Shown here: positions 1-9,137 of the stretch, in pieces
How positions within the stretch are numbered: position 1 is the first letter of the stretch
Layout: the number at the start of each line of letters is the position of its first letter
Assembly: GCF_029428675.1 (NCBI RefSeq)
Contig: NZ_JAJNEL010000001.1
Span: 2,356,001 to 2,420,000, forward strand
DNA from: Streptomyces sp. JH14
GTDB taxonomy: Bacteria > Actinomycetota > Actinomycetes > Streptomycetales > Streptomycetaceae
Length of the DNA stretch: 64,000 nt
Direction: 5' to 3'
Made by a program: the position numbers and the translations under genes
The notes under the pieces: model-generated
What the model was told of the DNA's origin: nothing
What the model saw: only the letters and a program-made list of their open reading frames with translations
Database searches by the model: none

Positions 1-142
1 TCACAATTGATTCTTCGCACCCAGCACCTGGAGCGCTCCGCCTGACCGCTCCGCACGAACGGACCATGCGGCAACGGTCGCGGGCCGGACGCAGGTGCGG
101 CCGCCGGGAACCCGGCAGCCGCCGAGCGGTGTCCCTCATGCC
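1..142. other. window edge, no gene seen
   Basis: No convincing coding region, RNA or repeat is visible between the left edge and the terminator that follows the glycine-rich gene. Open frames here lack a ribosome binding site and run antisense to that gene. Confidence 0.5.
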
Positions 143-179
143 GGAGACCCCGGCCCGATTCCGACGGGCCGGGGCCTCC
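143..179 (-). terminator. hairpin terminator after the glycine-rich gene
   Basis: A 14-bp stem with one mismatch (arms 143-156 and 166-179) and a short loop lies directly downstream of the minus-strand gene ending at 191. It is a likely rho-independent-type terminator for that gene. Confidence 0.6.
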
Positions 180-190
180 ATGAGGCGGTG

Positions 191-907
191 TCACCACCCG
201 GGGCGGCCTTCGATCACCAGGAAGCTGCCCACGACGCCATCGTTGTTGAACAGGCTGCTGTTGCCGGAGCCGGTCACGACGCCGTGGCCCGTGCTGTAGG
301 GACCGACGGTGGCGACGGGGGACCCGTTGTCACAGGTGGCCCCGCGGAAGACCTCGACGGTCTTCCAGCTGTCGTTGCTGACGCTGAAGCTGCTGGAACC
401 CAGACCACTGGCCGCGGTGATGCAGCCCTCCGCGTAGGCGGAGTACGTACGGTCATTGAACTGGATGGTTCCGCGCCTGCCATAGCCGCCGTCACCGCCC
501 CCGCCATAGCCGCCCCGGCCGCCGCCACCGCCATAGCCGCCGCCACCGCCGTAGCCGCCACCCCCGCCATAGCCGCCGTCATCGCCGCCGTAGCCGCCAC
601 CCCCGCCATAGCCGCCGTCGTCACCGCCGTAGCCGCCGCCATCGCCCCGGTCGTCACCGCCGCCATTGCCGCCCTGGCCCCCGTCGTTTCCCCTTCCGCT
701 GTCTTCGGCGGGGGGAGCCGCGGCAGGGGCGGCCGGTTTGGCGGGCGCGGCGGCTTTCGGTGCGTGCGGGGCGGCCCGTTCGACGGAGGGGCGGGCCGCG
801 TGGGTGGACGTGTCCGATCCCGAGTTCGAGGCGTAGGTGATGCCGGTGGCGGCGAGGGCCGCGGCGCCCACCACTGCGGCGGTCACGGCGAAGGTGCGCG
901 TGCTCAT
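191..907 (-). CDS. secreted glycine-rich repeat protein of unknown function
   Basis: The 238-residue protein opens with a signal peptide: basic MSTR start, Ala/Val-rich core to about residue 22, and an A-T-G-I-T-Y-A-type cleavage region near residue 26. An Ala/Pro-rich stretch follows (about 35-68). Residues about 72-145 are a GGYGG/GGDDGGYGG low-complexity repeat. The C-terminal 90 residues are not repetitive: they begin around a G-T-I-Q-F-N-D segment and contain two cysteines (in EGCIT and ATCDN) that could form a disulfide outside the cell. No catalytic motif was recognised. The gene stands alone with its own terminator. A surface or matrix role is an inference from composition only; the small C-terminal domain is probably the functional part. 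Confidence 0.8.
   Translation of the reverse strand: MSTRTFAVTAAVVGAAALAATGITYASNSGSDTSTHAARPSVERAAPHAPKAAAPAKPAAPAAAPPAEDSGRGNDGGQGGNGGGDDRGDGGGYGGDDGGYGGGGGYGGDDGGYGGGGGYGGGGGYGGGGGRGGYGGGGDGGYGRRGTIQFNDRTYSAYAEGCITAASGLGSSSFSVSNDSWKTVEVFRGATCDNGSPVATVGPYSTGHGVVTGSGNSSLFNNDGVVGSFLVIEGRPGW
478..672. repeat. in-gene tandem repeat encoding Gly-Gly-Tyr units
   Basis: Degenerate 9- to 21-bp units built on the core ccgccatagccgcc repeat through the middle of the glycine-rich secreted protein gene. They keep the reading frame. Copy number in such arrays commonly differs between strains. Confidence 0.75.
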
Positions 908-1438
908 ATCGTTTCTCCCAGGTGCAGAAGGCGCCGGCCGGGCAGCCGATCTGGGATGAACGTACTTATGAGCCTATTAGCTGTCATATCGGGCATGGCT
1001 AAGGTGTGACGCCAGACGGCCGACCGGGTGTACGCACGGCACCCGCCGTCCTCCGCTTCCCGATCTGATATCTCATCAAAAAAGTACGATCACAAGCACC
1101 TCCGCCATGCGGCTACGCTTTCCGGGCGATTCCCTGACGCCCGCTCACCCCGTCGGCGGCGATCTGCCGGTTCGAGCACGCGGATGGTCACGCAGGGGAG
1201 CTCCCCCCTTTCGCCGACGCCCACGCCCACGCCCACGCCGCCACGATGGCGGACCGGCCGGCCTCCGCAACGGCGGCTACGGCGGGGCGGTGGTCACGGC
1301 GGCGATGACGGCGGCTGCGTCCGGCTCCGGCACGGCGCCGGGGCGCCGTCGGACCGACCCGACCCGCTCCGGCCGACCCAGCGCGCACCCGAACGAGCCC
1401 GCGCGCCGGCAGCCCTCAGCCGAGGATCCACCGGGGCT
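908..1438. other. 531-bp intergenic region
   Basis: It lies between the glycine-rich gene start and the TetR gene end. The part next to the glycine-rich gene (about 955-1100) is unusually AT-rich for this genome and probably holds that gene's promoter. A short run of cccacg hexamers sits near 1220-1240. Open frames in the GC-rich remainder have arginine/proline-rich translations with no domain and no ribosome binding site, so no gene is called. Confidence 0.5.
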
Positions 1439-2047
1439 TCACACCCGCTCGCCCGCCGCCTCGAACGCTCCCCTCGCCAGCCGGTGCAGCAGCGCGGCCG
1501 TGGTCGTGCGGCCGGGGAGGGCGCCGGGGCGGCCGAGGTGCGGGGTCGAGTTGAGCAGGCCGAAGACCGCATGGACGGCGGCGCGGGCCTCACTCTCGGG
1601 GAGCAGGGGGTACAGGGCGCGGACCACCTCGACCCACAGTTCCACGTACTGGCGCTGCAGCTGGCGCACCCGCTTGCGGTCGGAGTCCCGGAGGCGGTCC
1701 AGCTCGCGGTCGTGCAGGGTGATCAGAGGGCGGTCGTCGAGGGCGAAGTCGATATGGCCCTCGATGAGCGCGTCCAGCAGGGTCTCCGGTGAGCCGTCGC
1801 CGGAGGTCGCGTCCTCGGTGACGCGCAGTCGGCCGCCGGCCAGGAGGCGCTCACTGATGCCGACCAGCAGTTCGGCGAGCATCGCGTCCTTGCCGGGGAA
1901 GTGGCGGTAGAGCCCGGGGCCGCTGATCCCCACGGCGGCGCCTATCTCGTCGACGCCCACACCGTGGAAGCCGCGCTCGGCGAAGAGGCGGGCAGCCTCC
2001 TTGAGGATCTGCTCGCGGCGCGTCGGGGCGTCCGTCCTGGTGGTCAT
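1439..2047 (-). CDS. TetR-family repressor, probable regulator of the adjacent acyl-CoA operon
   Basis: This is a 202-residue TetR/AcrR protein. The helix-turn-helix is in residues about 10-55 (R-E-Q-I-L-K-E-A-A-R-L-F then G-V-D-E-I-G-A-A-V-G-I-S, ending L-Y-R-H-F). The helical ligand-binding domain follows and shows no recognisable signature. The gene is divergent from the carboxylase/HMG-CoA lyase operon, with about 108 bp between the starts. Two copies of a GTTA-n8-TAAC-type inverted repeat lie in that gap. Divergent TetR regulators of leucine and short-chain acyl-CoA genes are well known and usually respond to an acyl-CoA. That this protein binds these two repeats and controls both directions is an inference from the layout. 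Confidence 0.88.
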   Translation of the reverse strand: MTTRTDAPTRREQILKEAARLFAERGFHGVGVDEIGAAVGISGPGLYRHFPGKDAMLAELLVGISERLLAGGRLRVTEDATSGDGSPETLLDALIEGHIDFALDDRPLITLHDRELDRLRDSDRKRVRQLQRQYVELWVEVVRALYPLLPESEARAAVHAVFGLLNSTPHLGRPGALPGRTTTAALLHRLARGAFEAAGERV

Positions 2048-2068
2048 GGATTCGATTCTAGACAGTCG

Positions 2069-2114
2069 GGTTAGCGAGCGTTAACCTGAAGGAAACGTGT
2101 TAACGCTCATTAAC
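2069..2114. promoter_or_regulatory. paired inverted-repeat operators in the TetR/carboxylase promoter region
   Basis: Two related 16-bp imperfect palindromes occur at 2070-2085 (GTTAGCGAGCGTTAAC) and 2099-2114 (GTTAACGCTCATTAAC). The second, read on the opposite strand, matches the first at 14 of 16 bases. Their centres are about 29 bp apart, near three helical turns. They sit between the divergent starts at 2047 and 2156, the expected place for the TetR operator. Confidence 0.75.
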
Positions 2115-2155
2115 CGATTCGGCCGACCGGCCGAGCGGGCAAGGGGGCTCGACGG

Positions 2156-3778
<1,623 letters not shown>

Positions 3779-3786
3779 GGGAAAAG

Positions 3787-5853
3787 ATGACGATGTTCGA
3801 CACCGTTCTTGTCGCCAACCGCGGCGAGATCGCGGTCCGGGTCATCCGGACGCTGCGCGAGCTGGGTGTGCGGTCCGTCGCCGTCTTCAGCGACGCGGAC
3901 GCCGACGCCCGGCATGTACGGGAGGCAGACACCGCGGTACGGATCGGTCCCGCACCGGCCGCCGCGAGCTATCTGAACGTGCCCGCGCTGCTGGACGCGG
4001 CCCGCCACACCGGTGCGCAGGCCGTCCACCCGGGGTACGGGTTCCTCGCCGAGAACGCCGGGTTCGCGCAGGCCTGCGCGGACGCGGGGCTCGTCTTCAT
4101 CGGACCGCCGGCGTCGGCGATCTCGTTGATGGGCGACAAGATCCGGGCCAAGGAGACCGTGGCGGCGGCCGGGGTTCCGGTCGTGCCCGGGTCGTCCGGC
4201 AGCGGGCTCAGCGACGCGCAGCTGGCGGATGCGGCGCGCGGAATCGGGATGCCGGTGCTGCTGAAGCCCTCGGCGGGCGGCGGCGGCAAGGGCATGCGGC
4301 TGGTGCGTGACGAGGCGCTGCTCGCCGACGAGATCGCGGCCGCCCGTCGCGAGGCCCGGGGATCGTTCGGGGACGACACCTTGCTCGTCGAGCGGTGGGT
4401 CGACCGGCCGCGCCACATCGAGATCCAGGTCCTGGCCGATGCGCACGGGAACGTGGTGCACCTCGGTGAGCGCGAGTGCTCGCTGCAGCGCCGCCACCAG
4501 AAGATCATCGAGGAGGCGCCGTCCGTCCTGCTCGACGAGAAGACCCGGACGGCGATGGGCGAGGCGGCCGTCCAGGCGGCGCGCTCCTGCGGGTATGTGG
4601 GCGCGGGCACGGTGGAGTTCATCGTCCCGGGCAACGACCCGGCCTCGTACTACTTCATGGAGATGAACACCCGCCTCCAGGTCGAGCACCCGGTCACCGA
4701 GCTGATCACCGGGATCGATCTGGTGGAGTGGCAGCTGCGGGTCGCCTCGGGCGAGCAACTTCCTTACGCACAGCAGGACGTCACGCTGACCGGGCATGCG
4801 ATCGAGGCCCGGATCTGCGCGGAGGACGCGGCCCGCGGCTTTCTGCCGTCCGGCGGCACGGTGCTCTCCCTCCGCGAGCCGAACGGCCACGGCGTGCGCA
4901 CCGACTCGGGTCTCGTCGAGGGGGTCGAGGTCGGCAGTCTGTACGACCCGATGCTCTCGAAGGTCATCGTCCACGGACCCGACCGGGCCACGGCGCTGCG
5001 GCGGCTGCGCGCCGCGCTGTCGGAACTGGTGATCCTGGGCGTGCCGACGAACGCCGGGTTCCTGCGGCGGCTGCTCGCCCACCCGGCGGTGGTGGCGGGC
5101 GAGCTGGACACCGGGCTGGTGGAGCGTGCGGTGGACGGGCTGGTGCCGGAGGGGGTGCCGGAGGAGGTGTACGCGGCGGCGGCGCTGCTGCGGCAGCCCG
5201 CCGCCGGGGATTCCTCCGGTTGGGCCGACCCGTTCTCGGCGGCCGACGGCTGGCGGCTGGGCGGCACCCCCGCCCGCACGGTCCGTCACTTCCGGCTGCC
5301 GGGCCACGACCCGGTGCAGGTCTCCGTGCGCACCTGCCCGGCGGGCACCGAGCTGACGTTCGGCCATGTCGGCGAGTGCGCACCGCCGACGCCCGCGACG
5401 GGGGCCTGCGGTCCGCTGGCCCCCCTGCCCGGTGGTAGAGAGACGGCCAGGGTCGTCGACGTCTCCGCGCACCGCCTCACCTTCGAACTCGCCGGTGTCA
5501 CCCATACGTTCACCCACACCTCCTCCCCGGAGGGGAACTGGCTGGGCCGTGACGGGGACACCTGGCACGTCCAGGATCACGACCCCGTCGAGGCGTCCCT
5601 CACCGGCGCCGGCCGCTCCGGTGCCGACACCCTCGCCGCACCCATGCCCGGCACGGTCACGGTCGTGAAGGTGGCCGTCGGCGACGAGGTCGTCGCCGGG
5701 CAGAGTCTGCTCGTCGTCGAGGCGATGAAGATGGAACACGTCATCTCCGCCCCGCACGCCGGGACCGTCACCGAGCTCGATGTCACGGCCGGCACCACGG
5801 TCGCCATGGACCAGGTACTGGCCGTGGTGGTTCCGAACGAGGAGGAAGCATGA
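3787..5853 (+). CDS. acyl-CoA carboxylase alpha subunit (biotin carboxylase plus BCCP), methylcrotonyl-CoA carboxylase-like
   Basis: This is a 688-residue biotin-dependent carboxylase subunit. The N-terminal biotin carboxylase domain opens with V-L-V-A-N-R-G-E-I-A-V-R. Its ATP-grasp glycine loop is K-P-S-A-G-G-G-G-K-G-M-R, and E-M-N-T-R-L-Q-V-E-H-P-V-T-E marks the active site. A linker of about 150 residues leads to the C-terminal biotinyl domain, with the biotin-accepting lysine in E-A-M-K-M-E-H at about K648. The open frame runs far upstream, but the start is the ATG at 3787, 8 bp after the beta subunit stop and preceded by GAGGGAAAAG. An in-frame ATG at 3793 is an alternative. The stop overlaps the lyase start by 4 bp (ATGA), so the genes are translationally coupled. 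Confidence 0.93.
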   Translation: MTMFDTVLVANRGEIAVRVIRTLRELGVRSVAVFSDADADARHVREADTAVRIGPAPAAASYLNVPALLDAARHTGAQAVHPGYGFLAENAGFAQACADAGLVFIGPPASAISLMGDKIRAKETVAAAGVPVVPGSSGSGLSDAQLADAARGIGMPVLLKPSAGGGGKGMRLVRDEALLADEIAAARREARGSFGDDTLLVERWVDRPRHIEIQVLADAHGNVVHLGERECSLQRRHQKIIEEAPSVLLDEKTRTAMGEAAVQAARSCGYVGAGTVEFIVPGNDPASYYFMEMNTRLQVEHPVTELITGIDLVEWQLRVASGEQLPYAQQDVTLTGHAIEARICAEDAARGFLPSGGTVLSLREPNGHGVRTDSGLVEGVEVGSLYDPMLSKVIVHGPDRATALRRLRAALSELVILGVPTNAGFLRRLLAHPAVVAGELDTGLVERAVDGLVPEGVPEEVYAAAALLRQPAAGDSSGWADPFSAADGWRLGGTPARTVRHFRLPGHDPVQVSVRTCPAGTELTFGHVGECAPPTPATGACGPLAPLPGGRETARVVDVSAHRLTFELAGVTHTFTHTSSPEGNWLGRDGDTWHVQDHDPVEASLTGAGRSGADTLAAPMPGTVTVVKVAVGDEVVAGQSLLVVEAMKMEHVISAPHAGTVTELDVTAGTTVAMDQVLAVVVPNEEEA

Positions 5854-6791
5854 CCGGCGGCAGTCTGCCCATGACCGTGCCCGCACCGGACCTGCCCGCC
5901 CGGGTACGCATCCACGAGGTCGGCGCCCGCGACGGGCTGCAGAACGAGAAGGCCGTCGTACCCACCGAGGTGAAGGCGGAGTTCATCCATCGCCTCGCCG
6001 CGGCCGGTCTGACCACCATCGAGGCGACCAGCTTCGTCCACCCCAAGTGGGTGCCCCAGCTCGCCGACGCGGAGGACCTGTTCCCCCGCCTCGCCGACCT
6101 CGAGGGCGTCGCGCTGCCCGTACTCGTACCGAACGAGCGCGGGCTCGACCGGGCCCTGGCGCTCGGTGCCCGCCGGATCGCCGTGTTCGGGTCGGCGACC
6201 GAGACGTTCGCCGCCCGCAATCTCAACCGCACGGTCGACGAGTCGCTCGCCATGTTCGAGCCGGTCGTGGCCCGCGCCAAGGACGACAAGGTGCATGTCC
6301 GCGGCTATCTGTCGATGTGCTTCGGCGACCCGTGGGAGGGTCCGGTCCCGGTGCACCAGGTCGTCCGCGTCGCCAAGGCGCTGATGGACCTCGGCTGCGA
6401 CGAGCTCTCCCTCGGCGACACCATCGGCGTCGCCACCCCCGGCCACGTGCAGGACCTGCTCTCCGAGCTGAACGAGGAGGGCGTGCGCACCAACACCATC
6501 GGAGTGCACTTCCACGACACGTACGGCCAGGCCCTCGCCAACACCCTCGCCGCGCTCCAGCACGGAGTGACCACCGTGGACGCCTCCGCGGGCGGCCTCG
6601 GCGGCTGTCCGTACGCGAAGAGCGCCACCGGAAATCTCGCCACCGAAGACCTCGTGTGGATGCTCCACGGCCTCGGCATCGAAACCGGGGTCGACCTCGA
6701 CGCGCTCACCGCCACCAGCGTGTGGCTCGCCGAGCAACTGGGCCGTCCGAGCCCGTCCCGTACCGTCCGCGCCCTCTCCCACAAGGAGTGA
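5850..6791 (+). CDS. hydroxymethylglutaryl-CoA lyase
   Basis: This is a 313-residue HMGL-like enzyme with a TIM barrel. The N-terminal H-E-V-G-A-R-D-G-L-Q-N-E-K motif supplies the metal-binding and catalytic Asp-Gly-Leu-Gln residues. H-F-H-D-T-Y-G-Q-A-L-A-N provides the metal-binding His pair. G-G-L-G-G-C-P-Y-A carries the catalytic cysteine at about C253. It cleaves 3-hydroxy-3-methylglutaryl-CoA to acetyl-CoA and acetoacetate, the last step of leucine breakdown. It overlaps the carboxylase stop by 4 bp. The stop lies within the ribosome binding site of the next gene. The only missing step in this operon is the 3-methylglutaconyl-CoA hydratase, which must be encoded elsewhere. Confidence 0.94.
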   Translation: MTGGSLPMTVPAPDLPARVRIHEVGARDGLQNEKAVVPTEVKAEFIHRLAAAGLTTIEATSFVHPKWVPQLADAEDLFPRLADLEGVALPVLVPNERGLDRALALGARRIAVFGSATETFAARNLNRTVDESLAMFEPVVARAKDDKVHVRGYLSMCFGDPWEGPVPVHQVVRVAKALMDLGCDELSLGDTIGVATPGHVQDLLSELNEEGVRTNTIGVHFHDTYGQALANTLAALQHGVTTVDASAGGLGGCPYAKSATGNLATEDLVWMLHGLGIETGVDLDALTATSVWLAEQLGRPSPSRTVRALSHKE

Positions 6792-6799
6792 ATCCCGTC

Positions 6800-7960
6800 A
6801 TGTCCCTGGACCATCGGCTGACCGCCGAACACGAGGAACTGCGCCGCACCGTCGAGGAGTTCGCGCACGACGTGGTCGCCCCGAAGATCGGCGACTTCTA
6901 CGAGCGCCATGAGTTCCCGTACGAGATCGTGCGCGAAATGGGGCGGATGGGCCTGTTCGGGCTGCCGTTCCCGGAGGAGTACGGGGGCATGGGCGGCGAC
7001 TATCTCGCCCTCGGGATCGCCCTGGAGGAGCTGGCCCGGGTCGACTCGTCCGTGGCGATCACCCTGGAGGCCGGGGTCTCGCTCGGCGCGATGCCGGTCT
7101 ACCACTTCGGTACGGAGGAGCAGAAGCGGCAGTGGCTGCCCAGGCTCTGCTCGGGCGAGGCGCTCGGCGCGTTCGGGCTGACCGAGCCGGACTGCGGGTC
7201 CGACGCGGGCGGCACCCGGACGACGGCCGTACGCGACGGCGACGAGTGGGTGATCAACGGGTCCAAGTGCTTCATCACCAACTCCGGTACGGACATCACC
7301 GCGCTGGTCACGGTCACGGCGGTGACCGGCCACAAGGAGAACGGCGCACCGCTGATCTCGTCGATCATCGTGCCGTCCGGCACCCCCGGCTTCACGGTCG
7401 CCGCCCCGTACTCCAAGGTCGGCTGGAACGCCTCGGACACCCGCGAGCTGTCCTTCGCCGACGTGCGTGTCCCGGCGGCGAACCTGCTGGGCGAGGAGGG
7501 CCGCGGGTACGCGCAGTTCCTGCGGATCCTGGACGAGGGACGGATCGCGATCTCCGCGCTGTCCACGGGTCTGGCGCAGGGCTGTGTGGACGAGTCGGTG
7601 AAGTACGCCAAGGAGCGGCACGCGTTCGGCCGGCCCATCGGCGCCAACCAGGCCATCCAGTTCAAGATCGCGGACATGGAGATGCGGGCGCACATGGCCC
7701 GGATCGGCTGGCGGGACGCGGCATCGAGGCTCGTGCACGGCGAACCGTTCAAGAAGGAGGCGGCGCTCGCGAAGCTGTACTCGTCGACGGTGGCCGTGGA
7801 CAACGCGCGCGAGGCGACGCAGATCCACGGCGGCTACGGCTTCATGAACGAGTACCCGGTCGCGCGGATGTGGCGTGACTCCAAGATCCTGGAGATCGGC
7901 GAGGGCACGAGCGAGGTGCAGCGGATACTGATCGCACGGGAGCTGGGGCTGCCGGCCTGA
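6800..7960 (+). CDS. acdH: acyl-CoA dehydrogenase, branched/short-chain type
   Basis: This 386-residue flavoprotein of the acyl-CoA dehydrogenase family has FAD-binding segments (F-G-L-T-E-P-D-C-G-S-D-A and W-V-I-N-G-S-K-C-F-I-T-N). The C-terminal helical domain contains Q-I-H-G-G-Y-G-F and G-E-G-T-S-E-V-Q-R. A glutamate, about E368, stands at the canonical E-G-T catalytic base position; isovaleryl-CoA dehydrogenases have lost that residue and use another Glu. This favours a short/branched-chain acyl-CoA dehydrogenase like the AcdH described from Streptomyces. The start is the ATG at 6800 with AAGGAG upstream, although the frame is open much further back. It is the last gene of the four-gene catabolic operon. 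Confidence 0.92.
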   Translation: MSLDHRLTAEHEELRRTVEEFAHDVVAPKIGDFYERHEFPYEIVREMGRMGLFGLPFPEEYGGMGGDYLALGIALEELARVDSSVAITLEAGVSLGAMPVYHFGTEEQKRQWLPRLCSGEALGAFGLTEPDCGSDAGGTRTTAVRDGDEWVINGSKCFITNSGTDITALVTVTAVTGHKENGAPLISSIIVPSGTPGFTVAAPYSKVGWNASDTRELSFADVRVPAANLLGEEGRGYAQFLRILDEGRIAISALSTGLAQGCVDESVKYAKERHAFGRPIGANQAIQFKIADMEMRAHMARIGWRDAASRLVHGEPFKKEAALAKLYSSTVAVDNAREATQIHGGYGFMNEYPVARMWRDSKILEIGEGTSEVQRILIARELGLPA

Positions 7961-8025
7961 CGGTTCGAGCCGGGCGGGCCGTAATCGATTCGACGAGGTG
8001 CCGCCCGCCCCGGCAGAGTCTGTTC

Positions 8026-8667
8026 ATGGACCCCCGGTACTGGCCCCTCTACGGGCTCCGCATCCGGACACCCCGTCCGGAACTGCGCCTTCCCGAACTG
8101 GAGTTGCTCGACGATCTCGCATCGGTCGCCGTCGGCGGGGTGCATGCGCCGGACAGCCTGCCGTTCACCGTCCCGTGGACCGACAGCGCGCCGGACGAGC
8201 GCGGCCGGGGCGTGTTCCAGCATGTGCTGGGCAGCATCGCCAACTGGTCGGCACGGGACGGGGTACTCAGCCTCGCCGTGCTGCACGAGGGCAAGTTGGT
8301 CGAGCGGCAGGACCTGGGGGCCGCGGACTTCGCGGTGACCGGCGAGGTCAACACCGGGTCGCGGCTGGGGCCGGCGCACCAAGGACAGGGCATCGGCACC
8401 GAGATGCGGGCCGCCGTGCTGCATCCGGCGTTCGCCGGGCTCGGTGCCCGGACCGCGGCGTCGTCGGCGATGACCGACAACCCGCGTTCGCCGGGCGTCT
8501 CGCGTCGGCTCGGCTGTCTGCCGGACGGACTCCAGGTGGCCGCCCTGCGGGGCGCCCCCGTCACCCTGCAGCGGCTGCGGTTCGACCGTGAGCGCCGGGA
8601 GGCGCATCGCACGGTCGACGTGCGGATCGAGGGACTCGACGCGTGCCGTGAGGACTTCGGCGGATGA
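8026..8667 (+). CDS. GNAT-family N-acetyltransferase
   Basis: This is a 213-residue GCN5-related acetyltransferase. The acetyl-CoA pyrophosphate-binding motif A is H-Q-G-Q-G-I-G-T-E-M-R-A-A at about residues 122-134. It is followed by the A-F-A-G-L-G-A-R-T strand and a S-x-x-V-S-R-R-L-G-C motif B helix region that resembles ribosomal-protein or amino-acid acetylating RimJ-like enzymes. The substrate is not predictable. It begins 65 bp after acdH with no obvious ribosome binding site, so it may have its own start signal. Its stop overlaps the next small gene by 4 bp. Confidence 0.85.
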   Translation: MDPRYWPLYGLRIRTPRPELRLPELELLDDLASVAVGGVHAPDSLPFTVPWTDSAPDERGRGVFQHVLGSIANWSARDGVLSLAVLHEGKLVERQDLGAADFAVTGEVNTGSRLGPAHQGQGIGTEMRAAVLHPAFAGLGARTAASSAMTDNPRSPGVSRRLGCLPDGLQVAALRGAPVTLQRLRFDRERREAHRTVDVRIEGLDACREDFGG

Positions 8668-9023
8668 CGCTCCTGGTGCACACCTTCGTGCGGGGGAAGA
8701 GCGGCACCCCGCACCTGCTCGACGATCCCCCGGACGGCGGCGACATGGCGGGGTTCGAGAGCTGCCGGACCGACCTGTGGGGGTCGGAGCGGGTCCGGGC
8801 GCTCGGGGCCCGGTTCCTGCCGGAACTCGCCTCCTACGACCTGTATGTCGAACCGGAGGACATCGAGGAGTTCCTCGCCGAGTGCGAACTGCTGCGTCCG
8901 CACACGGCGGCACTCGACGCGCACTGCGGCTACCGCGAGGGCTATGTCGCCGAGCGACTGGCCAACATCACCGCGGCCGCCCGGCGGGCTCGGGACGTGG
9001 GCGGCGGAGTTCTCGTCTGGTAG
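8664..9023 (+). CDS. conserved small protein of unknown function
   Basis: This 119-residue acidic protein has no signal peptide, membrane segment or recognised domain. The ATG overlaps the stop of the acetyltransferase gene (ATGA), so the two are translationally coupled and possibly functionally linked. The C-terminal half (E-D-I-E-E-F-L-A-E-C-E through R-A-R-D-V) looks helical, and the N terminus carries short polar segments. Base composition and third-position GC fit a real gene. Confidence 0.75.
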   Translation: MTLLVHTFVRGKSGTPHLLDDPPDGGDMAGFESCRTDLWGSERVRALGARFLPELASYDLYVEPEDIEEFLAECELLRPHTAALDAHCGYREGYVAERLANITAAARRARDVGGGVLVW

Positions 9024-9066
9024 CCGGCCTGCGGGCCGTTGGGCAGGGCGCCCTCTGGACAGTTGC

Positions 9067-9085
9067 GAAGGTTAGGCTAACCTAC
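9067..9085. promoter_or_regulatory. DmdR/IdeR iron box upstream of desE
   Basis: The segment GAAGGTTAGGCTAACCTAC matches the 19-bp actinobacterial iron box (TTAGGTTAGGCTAACCTAA) at 16 of 19 positions. It lies 53 bp before the desE start. The family representative DmdR1 represses siderophore genes when loaded with ferrous iron. Confidence 0.9.
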
Positions 9086-9137
9086 CTTCGAACTCGTCAG
9101 CGGGCGCCTACCGGCGCGTACGAAAGCAGACACACCC

